Positions 1 to 11,439 of a stretch of 64,000 nt of DNA are shown one piece after another. The notes beneath the pieces are model-generated. The model did no database searches. It was not told the origin of the DNA and saw only the letters and a list, made by a program, of their open reading frames with translations. Positions within the stretch are counted from its first letter, which is position 1. Each line of letters opens with the position of its first letter. The position numbers and the translations under genes are program-made. Source of the DNA: Nocardia crassostreae (GTDB taxonomy: Bacteria; Actinomycetota; Actinomycetes; Mycobacteriales; Mycobacteriaceae); the NCBI RefSeq assembly GCF_001613405.1, contig NZ_BDCH01000019.1, positions 372,001-436,000 of the forward strand, given 5' to 3'.

Positions 1-1206
1 TACCGAGGCTCGGACCGCGCCAATGGCGATCGGGAGGAACAGGGCTGTGTAGGCGAGGACGATCATGTGCCAGCGGCCGTACCAGGCTGTCGCCGTGTTG
101 ATTCCGAAGTACACCAGTGCCAGGCCGACGGAGATGGCGGGTAGCGCGTATCCGGCGTAGGCGGCCAGTTCCACGGTGCGGGCGAAGGGGCTGCGGGAGC
201 GGGCGGCCAGGATGCCCACCGGGAGCGCCAGCAGGACGGTCAGGACCGCGCCCCAACCGGCGAAGGACAAGGTGTTGCCCAGGGCCGCAAGGAGTTCGGT
301 GACATCCAAGCGGCCTGTGGTGCGCCCGGCCAGCCAGGGCAGCAGGCCGCCCAGTGGCATCACCACCGAGACCGCCACCAGGGACGCGCATGCCAGCAAT
401 GCCACGGGGCGCGCCGGGCCCAGTCGCAGCGGTACGGCGGGGCGGGGGCTCCCACCGCCACGGTGTGTGACGCGGCCGCGTGCCATGGATTCGGCGTGGG
501 CGAACAGGAGCGCCAGTATGACCAGCACCAGGCTGATGACGCTCGCGGAGGTGCGGTCGAAACCGGCGTTGTACGCGTAATGGATTCCCTTGGTGAAGGT
601 TTCGTAGCGCATCATGGCGACCGCGCCGTAATCGTGCAGCACGTACAGCGCCACCAGCAGGCCGCCCGCCAGCAGCGGCAAGCGGATCTGGGGCAAGGTG
701 ACCGAGCAGAATGCGTGCAGCGGGCCCGCGCCGAGGGAGCGGGCCACCTCCTCGGGGGCGGCGTCGGCTCCGCGCAGCGCGGCGTACACCGGGAGGAGAA
801 CCAGCGGGGTGTTGCTGGTCGCCAGGACCAGCCAGGATCCGCTGAATCCGGCCAGACCGGGGAAGTGCGTGAGCCAGGAGAACGCGGCGACGTAGGACGG
901 AATGGCCAGCGGCATGACCAAGAGCGGCAACAGGATTCGCCGTAGCGGGAGGTCGGTGCGGGCCAGCAGGTAGGCGGCGGCGGTGCCCAGCAGCATGGCG
1001 GTCGCCGTCACCACGACCAGCAGCACGAGCGTGTTCTGGGCCAGCTCCGCGGTGCGCGCCGACCAGGCGTAGCGCCATACCGGAGTCCAGCCCCGGTCGG
1101 TGGCCCACAGCACCGTGTACACCAGCGGCAGCAGGGCGATACCGGCGGCCGGAAGCGCGGCGAGCGGGAGTACCGCTCGTCGCGCCGCGGCCCGGGACGG
1201 TTTCAC
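1..1206 (-). CDS. Iron(III) ABC transporter permease, C-terminus cut by window edge
   Basis: About 402 N-terminal residues are visible before the gene leaves the window. The minus strand from the GTG at 1206 encodes a strongly hydrophobic protein beginning VKPSRAAARRAVLPLAALPA, with many membrane helices and an EAA-type cytoplasmic loop (EEVARSLGAGPLHAF) encoded around 700-765. In the FbpB/SfuB family that loop docks the ATPase. The gene starts 40 bp after the iron-binding lipoprotein gene on the same strand, so the two form an operon and the ATPase gene probably lies beyond the left edge. The GTG at 1206 was chosen because the other nearby GTG codons run into stops within ten codons. Iron as substrate is inferred from the neighbour and the IdeR-like box. 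Confidence 0.85.
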   Translation of the reverse strand, partial: MKPSRAAARRAVLPLAALPAAGIALLPLVYTVLWATDRGWTPVWRYAWSARTAELAQNTLVLLVVVTATAMLLGTAAAYLLARTDLPLRRILLPLLVMPLAIPSYVAAFSWLTHFPGLAGFSGSWLVLATSNTPLVLLPVYAALRGADAAPEEVARSLGAGPLHAFCSVTLPQIRLPLLAGGLLVALYVLHDYGAVAMMRYETFTKGIHYAYNAGFDRTSASVISLVLVILALLFAHAESMARGRVTHRGGGSPRPAVPLRLGPARPVALLACASLVAVSVVMPLGGLLPWLAGRTTGRLDVTELLAALGNTLSFAGWGAVLTVLLALPVGILAARSRSPFARTVELAAYAGYALPAISVGLALVYFGINTATAWYGRWHMIVLAYTALFLPIAIGAVRASV

Positions 1207-1246
1207 CGGCCCGCGCGGATCACACGACCCACGGCCCGAGGGGAAT

Positions 1247-2302
1247 TCACTTCAGCAGACCCGCCTCCCGCAACAGCGCCTCGGTCTGCGGCAGCGACTG
1301 GAGCTGATTGAGATCGATGGCGGGCGGGCTCAGCTCGGTCAGTGTGGGCAGATCGTGTTTGGAGGTCACGCCCGCGATCACCGGGTATTCGCCGGTCTCG
1401 TCGGCGAAATACTGCTGCGCCCGCGCGGCGAGCAGGAATTCGATCACCTTGGCGGCGGACTCCTTGCTGTTGGAGCAGGTGAGCACCCCGGCCGCGGCAA
1501 TATTGACCAGCGCGCCCGGTTCCGACGCGCCCTTGAAGTAGTGAATCTTCGCGTTCACCGTGTCCGCGCCCTGCGCCGCCACTTTCATGAACCAGTAGTA
1601 ATGGTTGATCAGCGCGAAGGTCACCTGCCCTTGGTCGACGGCATCCAGCGCGGCCCCGTTGCGGTCGAATTCCACGGGCGCGAGGGCCTTGAACTTCTGC
1701 AGCCAGTCCCGCGCCCCGTCCTCGCCGCGGAGCAGGCGCATGGCGGTGACGAAGCTCTTCCACGAGGCGTTGGTCGGCGCGTATCCGATCCTGCCCCGCC
1801 ACTTCTCGTCGAACAGCGCGTCGATTCCGGCGGGCAGCTCCGCCTCGGGAACCTGCCGGGGATCGTAGGCCAGCACCCGGGATCGCAGCGTAATGCCGAC
1901 CCATCGGTTCTGCGGATCCACGTACTGACCGGGCACGGCCGCCAGCACCTGCGACGGCAGCGCGCCCAGATACCCCTCCGCGGCCAGCGCGCCCAATTCG
2001 CCCGCGTCCTGCCCGAACCAGACATCCGCGGGACTATTCCCGCCCTCCTCGAGGACCTTCACCGGCTTCTGGTCGTAGAGCGCCTCGATGCGCACCCCAC
2101 TGCCCAGAACATCCTCGCCGATCGAATTCAGCAGCGGGGCAACGAGTTTCTCCGTCCGGCCGGAATAGACGGTGACGGTATTCGGATCTCCCGAATTATC
2201 GCAGTTCGGGCCCGCACCGGCATTGTCGTCCCCGGCGCAGGCGCTCAGCGCGAAGACCGCGGCAGCGGACAGTGCGGCCGTCCGCAGGGTGAGGTGTTTC
2301 AT
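1247..2302 (-). CDS. Iron(III) ABC transporter substrate-binding lipoprotein
   Basis: A 351-residue FbpA/FutA-type periplasmic-binding protein. It has a basic N-terminus, a hydrophobic stretch and a lipobox (LSAC), so it is expected to be exported and lipid-anchored. The mature part begins with the family-typical VTVYSGRTEKLVAPLL, continues with PADVWFGQDAGELGAL, and contains tyrosine-rich patches such as INHYYWF that could ligate Fe3+. The ATG at 2302 is preferred over an in-frame upstream ATG at 2314 because GGGAG lies six bases before it and it gives a good signal peptide. The permease gene follows by 40 bp. Transcription is probably controlled by the IdeR/DtxR-like box 37 bp upstream. The substrate could be another metal, but the box argues for iron. 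Confidence 0.9.
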   Translation of the reverse strand: MKHLTLRTAALSAAAVFALSACAGDDNAGAGPNCDNSGDPNTVTVYSGRTEKLVAPLLNSIGEDVLGSGVRIEALYDQKPVKVLEEGGNSPADVWFGQDAGELGALAAEGYLGALPSQVLAAVPGQYVDPQNRWVGITLRSRVLAYDPRQVPEAELPAGIDALFDEKWRGRIGYAPTNASWKSFVTAMRLLRGEDGARDWLQKFKALAPVEFDRNGAALDAVDQGQVTFALINHYYWFMKVAAQGADTVNAKIHYFKGASEPGALVNIAAAGVLTCSNSKESAAKVIEFLLAARAQQYFADETGEYPVIAGVTSKHDLPTLTELSPPAIDLNQLQSLPQTEALLREAGLLK

Positions 2303-2338
2303 GAGCACTCCCACGGCGTAAAAGGAAGCTAGGCTAGC

Positions 2339-2357
2339 CTATCTTAGCCTCGGCTAA
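2339..2357 (-). promoter_or_regulatory. IdeR/DtxR-like iron box
   Basis: On the minus strand this reads TTAGCCGAGGCTAAGATAG, matching 13 of 19 positions of the DtxR/IdeR consensus TTAGGTTAGGCTAACCTAA. A second partial site built on the perfect palindrome AGGCTAGCCT overlaps at 2331-2340. Two overlapping half-occupied sites are common at IdeR-repressed promoters. It lies 37 bp before the iron-binding lipoprotein start, so iron-dependent repression is the natural inference. Confidence 0.75.
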
Positions 2358-2493
2358 TTAATTAACGGCTGTAATTGCCCGAGCTGATACAAGCGACTCG
2401 TTTGCGCCACCCCGGAAAATGACCAAGATCTACCCGCCGCCTGTCGCATTTGGCTACTGTCACCGCGAAAGTTGCTGATAGACAGGTTCATTC

Positions 2494-3369
2494 ATGAAAT
2501 TCGCAATCAAATGGCCAGCGGTGGCGGCGGCTGGGGCATTATTGGCCGCCTCGTTCCTGGCGGCGGGTACACCGGCGGCGGCGCAGCCGTCGACGACCTG
2601 CTCGACCACACCCACCGGCGGGACGATCGAGAAGACGATCGACGGACGCCCGTATCGGCTGTTCGTGCCGCCGGGGCTGTCGGGCCCCGCGCCGCTGATC
2701 GTGGCCTTGCACGGCGGGCAGAACAATCCGGCGAACTTCGAGACACAGAGCGGCTGGACCGGATTCTCCAGCGCCAACAAGGTCATCGTGGCCTACCCGC
2801 GCGGGAGCAAGAACGAGGGCACCGACAAGTGGGCGTGGGAGTTCGCGCGCAATGTCGGCCCCGATGTACCGTTCCTGCGCGATGTGGTCGGGGATGTCGC
2901 CGGCGCGTACTGCGTCGCCCCCGAACGCATCCATTTCGCAGGCCATTCCAACGGCGGGCAGATGACCTCGCGAATGGCTTGTGACGCATCGGATCTGATC
3001 GCCTCGGCGGCCGCGTGGGCGGGCGCGAAGGGCGCCTGGGACACCAGCGCCGACGAATGCCCCACCGATCGGCCGATCGCCTTCGGCGTCATGCTCAACG
3101 ACAACGATCCCGTCATCTGGCAGTGGGTCGCCGAACAGCATCGCGACCACTGGCGGGAGATGAACGACTGCGGGACCGAGCACAGCGAATCGGGGCCGGG
3201 CGTGCTGCGCGGGCAGCGATTCGACTGCGCGGCGGGCACCCAGGTCGTCTACCGGCTCTACGACGGGCCCGACGACGTGACGAAATCGCACGACTGGCCC
3301 GCGGGTGACCGCGGCGCGGATGTGCGGAATCGGATGTGGGCGCTGTTCAACAGCAACCCACTTCCGTAA
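2494..3369 (+). CDS. Secreted PHB-depolymerase/feruloyl-esterase-like alpha/beta hydrolase (LpqC-type)
   Basis: A 291-residue protein with a classical signal peptide (MKFAIKW, then an Ala/Leu core, cut near GTPAAA-QP). The mature part starts with TIDGRPYRLFVPPGL and contains the oxyanion-hole motif LHGG and the nucleophile elbow GHSNGG (Ser near residue 153), the pattern of the esterase PHB-depolymerase / carbohydrate-esterase-1 family that includes mycobacterial LpqC. There is no lipobox cysteine at the cleavage site, so the enzyme is probably released. It hydrolyses an ester, but the substrate (polyester, feruloyl ester or lipid) cannot be read from sequence. It stands alone, divergent from the iron transporter and convergent with xdhC. 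Confidence 0.88.
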   Translation: MKFAIKWPAVAAAGALLAASFLAAGTPAAAQPSTTCSTTPTGGTIEKTIDGRPYRLFVPPGLSGPAPLIVALHGGQNNPANFETQSGWTGFSSANKVIVAYPRGSKNEGTDKWAWEFARNVGPDVPFLRDVVGDVAGAYCVAPERIHFAGHSNGGQMTSRMACDASDLIASAAAWAGAKGAWDTSADECPTDRPIAFGVMLNDNDPVIWQWVAEQHRDHWREMNDCGTEHSESGPGVLRGQRFDCAAGTQVVYRLYDGPDDVTKSHDWPAGDRGADVRNRMWALFNSNPLP

Positions 3370-3387
3370 TGCGGTGGCCCGATGAAC

Positions 3388-4203
3388 TCAGTGGTTGGCG
3401 CGCTGCTTCTCGAAGGCGAGCAGCAGATCGGCGGCCACGCTCACGGCAATGACGGCCGGTTCCTTGCCCGCGATATCGGGCAGCCCGATCGGGGTCTTGA
3501 TGCGGGTCAGCGCCTGCTCCGAGTGACCGCCCTCGGTGGTCAGGCGCTTCCGGAACCGCGCCCATTTGGCGGAGGAGCCGATCAGGCCGATGGTGGCGAG
3601 ATGATCGCTGCGCAGGGCGCCATCGCAGAGCGCGGCGTCCTCGGCGTGATCATGGGTCATGATCAGGACGTGCGTGCCCCGCGGCAGGGTTTCGATCACT
3701 TCCTCCGGCAGCAGCGGGGTGTGGTGCACGTGCACCTGCGCCACCGCATCCGACAGCGCCGCCATGCGATCCGGATCGACCATCTCCGCCCGCGAATCGA
3801 TCACGTGCAGATCGAGATCGTGGCGGGCCAGAATGCGGGCCAATTCCATTCCGACATGGCCCATTCCGAAAATGGCGACCGCGGGCACCACCGGCAGCGG
3901 CTCCAGCAGCACGGTCACCTCACCGCCACAGCACTGCACGCCGTGGCGGTTGGTGACCTTGTCGTTCAACGCGAACTCCATGAGCTCGGGTTCGGCGTGG
4001 GCGCTCTGCAAGAGCTCCCGCGCCCGATCGATCGCGACGGCCTCGACATTGCCGCCGCCGATCGATCCCCACGACTCCGTCCGGCCGACAACGAGTTTCG
4101 CCCCGGCCGGGCGAGGTGCGTGACCGCGTACGGTCGCCACGGTGACGAGCACGCCGGTCTCCCGGCGGGCTCGCAACCGGGCGACCGCGGCCACCCACGT
4201 CAT
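3388..4203 (-). CDS. xdhC: XdhC-family molybdenum-cofactor maturation protein
   Basis: A 271-residue protein with the two XdhC/CoxI modules: an N-terminal domain with RGHAPRPAGAKLVV and WGSIGGGNVE, and a C-terminal Rossmann domain with VAIFGMGHVGMELARIL and a late GLIGSSAKWARF motif. Family members bind the molybdenum cofactor, help to sulfurate it and insert it into xanthine dehydrogenase. The ATG at 4203 lies one base after the xdhB stop (TGACATG), so translation is probably coupled. It is last in an xdhA-xdhB-xdhC operon. The upstream amber codon in xdhB could have polar effects on it. Confidence 0.92.
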   Translation of the reverse strand: MTWVAAVARLRARRETGVLVTVATVRGHAPRPAGAKLVVGRTESWGSIGGGNVEAVAIDRARELLQSAHAEPELMEFALNDKVTNRHGVQCCGGEVTVLLEPLPVVPAVAIFGMGHVGMELARILARHDLDLHVIDSRAEMVDPDRMAALSDAVAQVHVHHTPLLPEEVIETLPRGTHVLIMTHDHAEDAALCDGALRSDHLATIGLIGSSAKWARFRKRLTTEGGHSEQALTRIKTPIGLPDIAGKEPAVIAVSVAADLLLAFEKQRANH

Positions 4204-4204
4204 G

Positions 4205-6582
<2,378 letters not shown>

Positions 6583-6586
<4 letters not shown>

Positions 6587-8190
6587 GACAGCACCTTCCC
6601 GGCGGTGGTATCCGCATACAGTTTCAGCAGGCTCTGGCCGAGCATCGCGGTGCGATACCGGGCGCTGGCGCGGTGATCGTTCATCGGGGTGCCCGCCTCG
6701 CGCAGGATGGCCGCGGCCGCCGCGACGGTGTCCTCCGACCACGGCTGGCCGACCAGCGCGGCCTCGGCCTCGAGAGCGCGAATCGGGGTGGCGGCCACAC
6801 CGCCCAGGCCGATGCGCGCCGAGCGCACCACGCCGTCCTCGATATCGAGCGCGAAAGCGACAGCGACACTGGAGATATCGTCGAAACGACGCTTGGCGAT
6901 CTTGTGGAAGGCGGTGACCGGGGCCAGCGGGGTGGGAATGCGCACGGCCTTGATCAGCTCGTCCGGGCGGCGCACCGACTGGCGGTAGCCGGTGAAGTAA
7001 TCCGCAAGGGGCACTTCGCGTTCACCGTCGGCGTCGGCCAGTACGACCGACGCGCCCAGGGCCAGCAGGACCGGCGGGCTGCCACCGATCGGGGAGCCGG
7101 TACCCAGGTTGCCGCCCAGGGTCGCGCTATTGCGGATCAGGCGGGAAGCGAACTGCGGGAACAGCTGCGCGAGCAACGGGACGCTGCCGTCGAGGCGGCG
7201 TTCGATCTCGGCGAGGGTGAGCGCGGCGCCGATCTCGATGTGATCGGATTCCACACGCAGACCGCGCATTTCGGCGAGCCGGTCGACGGCGATGACGTAA
7301 TCCGCACGGCGGGAACGGATATTCACCTCGACGCCCCAGTCGGTGCTGCCCGCGACGACGACCGCCTCCGGGTGCTCGCGGCGCAGGCGCAGGGCCTCGG
7401 CCAGGGTGGCGGGGCGCACGAAGGTGCGGCCGTCCTGGGTCAGCTCGGTGGGCACCGGCTCGGCCGGGGCCTGGGCGCGGCGCTGGGCCAGCGGATCGTC
7501 GGCCTCCGGTGCGCCGACCGCGTAGGCGGCGTCGCGAATCGGTCGGTAGCCGGTGCAGCGGCAGAGGTTGCCGCTCAGCGCGTGCAGGTCGAAACCATTG
7601 GGGCCGTGCTCGTGATCGTCGCCCTCGTGGGCGGCCTGGGCGGCGTGGCCGCCGCAGGGCTTGGCGTGGCCGTTGGCGCCATTGGCGGCGTGGCCATTGG
7701 CGGCGCTGCCATTACCGTTCACGGAGCCATTCACAGAGCCGTTGGCAGTCCCGTTGACGCTGCCGTTCGCCGCGCCGTTCGCGCTGCCGCAGACGGATGC
7801 GCCAGGCACGCGATCGGGGCGGTAGTACTCGGCGGCCATGCTGCAAATGAATCCGGGGGTGCAGTAACCGCACTGCGATCCACCGCGCACCGCCATTTCA
7901 CGCTGCACCGGATGCATCTCGGCGGGCGTGCCCAGACCCTCGGAGGTGATGATTTCCTGGCCGTCGAGCGAGGCCGCGGGAATCAGGCACGCATTGACCG
8001 CCACCCATTCGGTGGGCTCCACGACACCGGGCCGCGCCACCAGAATCGAACAGGCGCCACATTCGCCCTCGGCGCAGCCTTCCTTGGCTCCGGTCAGACC
8101 GCGATCACGCAGGAAGTCCAGGATCGACGTGTGCGGGGCGGCCGAAATCGGCGTCACCGTGCCGTTGATTTTGATCTGTGGCGTAGTCAC
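6583..8190 (-). CDS. xdhA: Xanthine dehydrogenase small subunit, [2Fe-2S] plus FAD domains
   Basis: A 535-residue protein. Residues 1-90 are a plant-type ferredoxin domain with C39, C44 and C47 (CAEGECGAC) and a further cysteine at C68. The second cluster domain has CGYC at 107-110 and CRC at 210-212. Residues about 235-430 are a CO-dehydrogenase-type FAD domain (VVVAGSTDWGVEV, RNSATLGGNLGTGSPIGGSPP) followed by its C-terminal lobe. The protein passes electrons from the molybdenum centre to NAD or another acceptor. Unusually, residues about 131-197 form an Asn-Gly/Ala/Ser repeat followed by a His-rich stretch, placed between the ligands of the second cluster. The gene heads an operon and overlaps xdhB by four bases. 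Confidence 0.93.
7600..7800 (-). repeat. Low-complexity Asn-Gly repeat tract inside xdhA
   Basis: About 200 bp encode residues 131-197 of XdhA. The first part repeats short units such as GSVNG, GTANG and NGHAANG. It ends in a segment with seven histidines and one cysteine (from NGHAKPCGGH to DDHEHG). The DNA is a degenerate array of roughly 12-18 bp units, so copy-number change by slippage is plausible. Confidence 0.85.
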
Positions 8191-8675
8191 GACACGCCCC
8201 CATTTCCGAATCCGGGCATGTTTATATCTCGAATTTTCATTCTAGGCCGCTTTCTACTTCGAGCACGCAAACCCACAGGCCGGGGAAGCGAATCAGGACA
8301 TCGAGAAAACGGATGTCAGAAGCCGTGGGCGACGCGACCCGGAACCCACACCGTGCGGTGCGCGAGGCGACGGAGATCGGAGCGAGTGAACATCCGCGGT
8401 CGCCTCCTTCCAGGTCCTATGCGCCGGGTGTGCTGCCGAAAGTACGCCAGTCGCCGCTGGTGGGCCAAATCACATCGGGGCCTTCCGAAGGGATTCGTAG
8501 GTTCCTACGAAAACCCGTGTTCAGCCCATAGATTCGGCTGGATTAACGTCTACCGCGGCAATGCCGTCGAATTGATTCGGAAATACGAAAACCCGCCACT
8601 CGCCAATGCCGCGCGCCCGGCCCCGAAGTGCGGTATGAATGACCTGCTGTCGGCGGGTTCCGGGGAGGATCGGTA
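8191..8675. other. Divergent intergenic region between xdhA and kinase 1
   Basis: No convincing gene is seen in these 485 bp; the open frames lack family similarity and a ribosome site. The region must hold both divergent promoters. Visible structure is the perfect 8-bp inverted repeat at 8494-8511 and a 12-nt direct repeat TACGAAAACCCG at 8506-8517 and 8584-8595, the first copy of which overlaps the right arm of the palindrome. Confidence 0.6.
8494..8511. promoter_or_regulatory. Perfect inverted repeat TTCGTAGG-TT-CCTACGAA, candidate operator
   Basis: An 18-bp sequence with 8-bp arms and a 2-bp spacer. It lies about 165 bp upstream of kinase 1 and 300 bp upstream of xdhA. Size and symmetry suit a dimeric regulator. 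The regulator is unknown and no regulator gene is adjacent. Confidence 0.45.
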
Positions 8676-10166
8676 GTGCTACGGGTGGGCGAGGTCTTCG
8701 CAGGCTACCGCGTGATCCGCAAACTCGGCTCCGGCGGCATGGGCTCGGTCTACCTGGTCAAACACCCCCGCCTACCCCGCTACGACGCACTGAAGGTCCT
8801 GAACCAGGGCCCCAGTGCCGACCGCGAGTTCCGGGCCCGGTTTCTCCGCGAGGCCGAATTGGCCGGGCGATTGAGCCATCCCAATGTGGTGGCCACCCAC
8901 GACCGCGGCGTCTTCGAAGGCGCGCTGTGGATAGCCATGCAGTACGTGGAGGGCTGCGACGCCGCCGACCTGGCGGCCTCGGGCCCCAGCGCCCTCCCGC
9001 CCGAACGAGCCCTGCACATCATCACCGAGGCCGCCCGCGGCCTGGACACCGCCCACGGTGCGGGCCTGCTGCACCGCGACGTCAAACCCGCCAATATCCT
9101 GGTCTCCCCGAAATCCGGTGCGGCCGACCGGGTCCTGGTCACGGACTTCGGAATCGCCCGGGCCACAGCCGAATCGACGGCGCTCACGGCCGACGGCGAG
9201 GTGCTGGCCACCGTCGCCTATGCCGCACCGGAGCAGATCAGCGGCGAGCCACTCGATCACCGCGCGGACGTGTACGCCCTCGGCGGCACCCTGTACCACC
9301 TGCTCACCGGATCCAAACCGTTCCCGCGGCCCACCCCGGCCGCCATTATGTTCGCGCATCTAACCGATCCGCCGCCGCGGCCGTCGCTGCTCGTCCCGGG
9401 ATTGCCCGCGCAGCTGGACGGCGTCATCGCGCGAGCCATGGCCAAGAATCCGGGCGAACGCTATCCCACCTGCGGCGCGCTCGCCGCGGCCGCCGCTGCG
9501 GCGCTGCGCGGCCAGGACCAACCCGCCGAACCGATCCCGCCCGCCCGGCGACGACTCAGAATCATCATGGCCGCAGCCGTTCTCGTGCTCGCCGTGGCCG
9601 TGGCCGTCGGGCTCGGAATCCGGTCCACCGGATCACCCGACGACTCTCCGGTAGCAGCGACCGGCACCAGCACGACCTCGGCCCCCACCACGACCATGGA
9701 CTTTTCGGCCCAGTGGGGCCCGGTCGGCTATATCGTCTCCGCCTTCCCCGATCTGTTGCCGCATACGGCACTCGGCACCGGATATCGCGGATTGCGCTGC
9801 CTGCGCAGCCAAGTCAACGCGACCGTGATGCCGTCGTCGGTCGCCCCCGACTTCGATGCGATGAGCTGCACCGGCGACGGCAATCCGCTGTCCAGCCTCA
9901 CACTGGCCTGCAACTCCTCGAACCTGCCGTTTCCCGCGCAAGCGCTGCCCAATATTACGAAAGCCGGTGAGCAGCAATGGACTCGGAATTCCGGAAGCGG
10001 CCGGGCGTTCTGGGGCGACGGGCCGGACGCCGACGGCCGCACCACCGGCGTGCTCCAGATCAGCTTCGACAATCCGGCCCAATCATTCTGCCTGCTCACG
10101 GCATACAGCCGTAACGGGTCGGGGCAGACGCTCTACGAAAGGTGGTGGCCGGGTGCGCCGGTCTGA
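8676..10166 (+). CDS. Membrane Ser/Thr protein kinase (kinase 1)
   Basis: A 496-residue PknB-type Hanks kinase. Visible elements are the glycine loop GSGGMGSV (18-25), the catalytic Lys40 (ALKVL), HRDVKPAN (Asp135), DFG (157-159) and the activation segment ending in APEQ. After an Ala/Pro-rich juxtamembrane stretch comes one membrane helix (about 295-314) and a secreted C-terminal domain of about 180 residues with conserved-looking cysteines and the end motif ERWWPG. The kinase domain is cytosolic and the C-terminal part is probably a sensor. GGGGAGG precedes the GTG start. The gene overlaps the lipoprotein gene that follows, and the whole protein is paralogous to the broken kinase at 11440-12896. 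Confidence 0.93.
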   Translation: MLRVGEVFAGYRVIRKLGSGGMGSVYLVKHPRLPRYDALKVLNQGPSADREFRARFLREAELAGRLSHPNVVATHDRGVFEGALWIAMQYVEGCDAADLAASGPSALPPERALHIITEAARGLDTAHGAGLLHRDVKPANILVSPKSGAADRVLVTDFGIARATAESTALTADGEVLATVAYAAPEQISGEPLDHRADVYALGGTLYHLLTGSKPFPRPTPAAIMFAHLTDPPPRPSLLVPGLPAQLDGVIARAMAKNPGERYPTCGALAAAAAAALRGQDQPAEPIPPARRRLRIIMAAAVLVLAVAVAVGLGIRSTGSPDDSPVAATGTSTTSAPTTTMDFSAQWGPVGYIVSAFPDLLPHTALGTGYRGLRCLRSQVNATVMPSSVAPDFDAMSCTGDGNPLSSLTLACNSSNLPFPAQALPNITKAGEQQWTRNSGSGRAFWGDGPDADGRTTGVLQISFDNPAQSFCLLTAYSRNGSGQTLYERWWPGAPV

Positions 10167-11433
10167 CCGAAAAGCATGCGCGACAGCGATGGTGGCCATC
10201 GCGCTCGCGGCCGTCCCGCTGACGGGCTGTACCGGGGAGTCGGGATCGACCGGCAACCCGGTACCGGGTACGCCCGCGACATCGACCACGCCCGCACCGG
10301 ATCTGAGTCACCTGGATGTCGGCGCGTTCGGCGGCGACCCGCTGAGCGAGCCCGCGAACAGTGACGAGTCCTACGGCCGGATCATCGAGGCGGCGCGGCT
10401 GGGCGAGGCCGTCGTCAATCCGTACGACATCGGCAAGCCCTACGCCTTCGGCCATCCGTCGCTGCTGCCGACACCGCAGGACACGACCGGAATTCTGGCC
10501 GACGCCATCAGCCCGGTGCTGACGAACCGCGGCATGATCACCGGATACACCGTCGGCGGCGCGGATACCGTGGATCCGAGCAACTTCCGGCCGATCATCG
10601 GGAAATCGAAGTCGCTGCGGATCACGGTACTGCGGCTGCCCGACGAGGCCGCGGCCCGCGCCGCCGCCCAGGAGATCGATACGGCCGATGCCGCCGTGAG
10701 CGCCGACAATGTCACCGTTCCGCTGGCCGGTCATGCCGACGCCCGCGCGCATTGGCGGCCGCAGGTGCCGACCCTCGCGGCCACCGTCGCGCGCGGGTCC
10801 TATGTCGTGACGCTCTTCATCACCGATGCGACCACCGATCTGGCCGCGATGACCGCCGTCGCCACGGCCACCTTCGACGCCCAGTTGCCGCGGCTGGGCA
10901 CGTTCAGCGCCACGCCCGCGGACAAACTGGCGACGCTGGCCTTCGATACCGACGGGATGCTGCGGCGGATGGTGCCCGCGCAGGCCGGGAAGTGGCCGTA
11001 TCCGGCCATCACCAATCTCGATCGGGGCACGACCGCCGGATACGGCGGGGTGCACGCCGCCACCGGCGTGGTCTACGGGCCCGGCGGGGCCGACCAGTGG
11101 ACGCGGGACATCAACAACACCGCGGCCGATCGACCTGTCGTCGACCGCATGGGTGTGGTCGACGATCGGTGGCTGTTGCGCTTGCAGGATCCGGCGCGGG
11201 CGCGGCAGTACTTCGATGCGCGCGGAGCGGAATTCGCGACCACCGATGAGAAGATCGCCGGTCCGGCCGGGGTCGACGACGCGGCCTTCTTCCGCAGCCG
11301 TGACCCTCGGTTCGAGTTCTATTACTGCCAGGTCATGGACGGCAGATATGTCGCCAATGTCAATGCGACCGACCAGAAGTCGGTGCTGCAGACGGCGGCG
11401 GCGCAGTACGCGCTGCTGGTCAAGGCCCGCTAA
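10153..11433 (+). CDS. Large secreted lipoprotein between two kinase genes
   Basis: A 426-residue protein with basic N-terminus VRRSDRK, a hydrophobic core and lipobox LTGC, so it is probably lipid-anchored outside the membrane. The mature region has a Thr/Pro linker followed by repeated alpha/beta elements (RITVLRLPDEAAARAAAQEI, SYVVTLFITDATTDL). I recall similar large lipoproteins as an expanded family in Nocardia, but know no biochemical function for them. The GTG at 10153 was chosen because the later ATG at 10189 would give a signal peptide without positive charge; this start overlaps kinase 1 by 14 bases. Position between two kinases with extracytoplasmic domains suggests a shared signalling role; that is inference. 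Confidence 0.8.
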   Translation: MRRSDRKACATAMVAIALAAVPLTGCTGESGSTGNPVPGTPATSTTPAPDLSHLDVGAFGGDPLSEPANSDESYGRIIEAARLGEAVVNPYDIGKPYAFGHPSLLPTPQDTTGILADAISPVLTNRGMITGYTVGGADTVDPSNFRPIIGKSKSLRITVLRLPDEAAARAAAQEIDTADAAVSADNVTVPLAGHADARAHWRPQVPTLAATVARGSYVVTLFITDATTDLAAMTAVATATFDAQLPRLGTFSATPADKLATLAFDTDGMLRRMVPAQAGKWPYPAITNLDRGTTAGYGGVHAATGVVYGPGGADQWTRDINNTAADRPVVDRMGVVDDRWLLRLQDPARARQYFDARGAEFATTDEKIAGPAGVDDAAFFRSRDPRFEFYYCQVMDGRYVANVNATDQKSVLQTAAAQYALLVKAR

Positions 11434-11439
11434 TCGGGA

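Noticed and set aside
6673..8676. A 667-codon plus-strand frame across xdhA
   Set aside because: Shadow of xdhA; no family motif, and it runs through the intergenic region.
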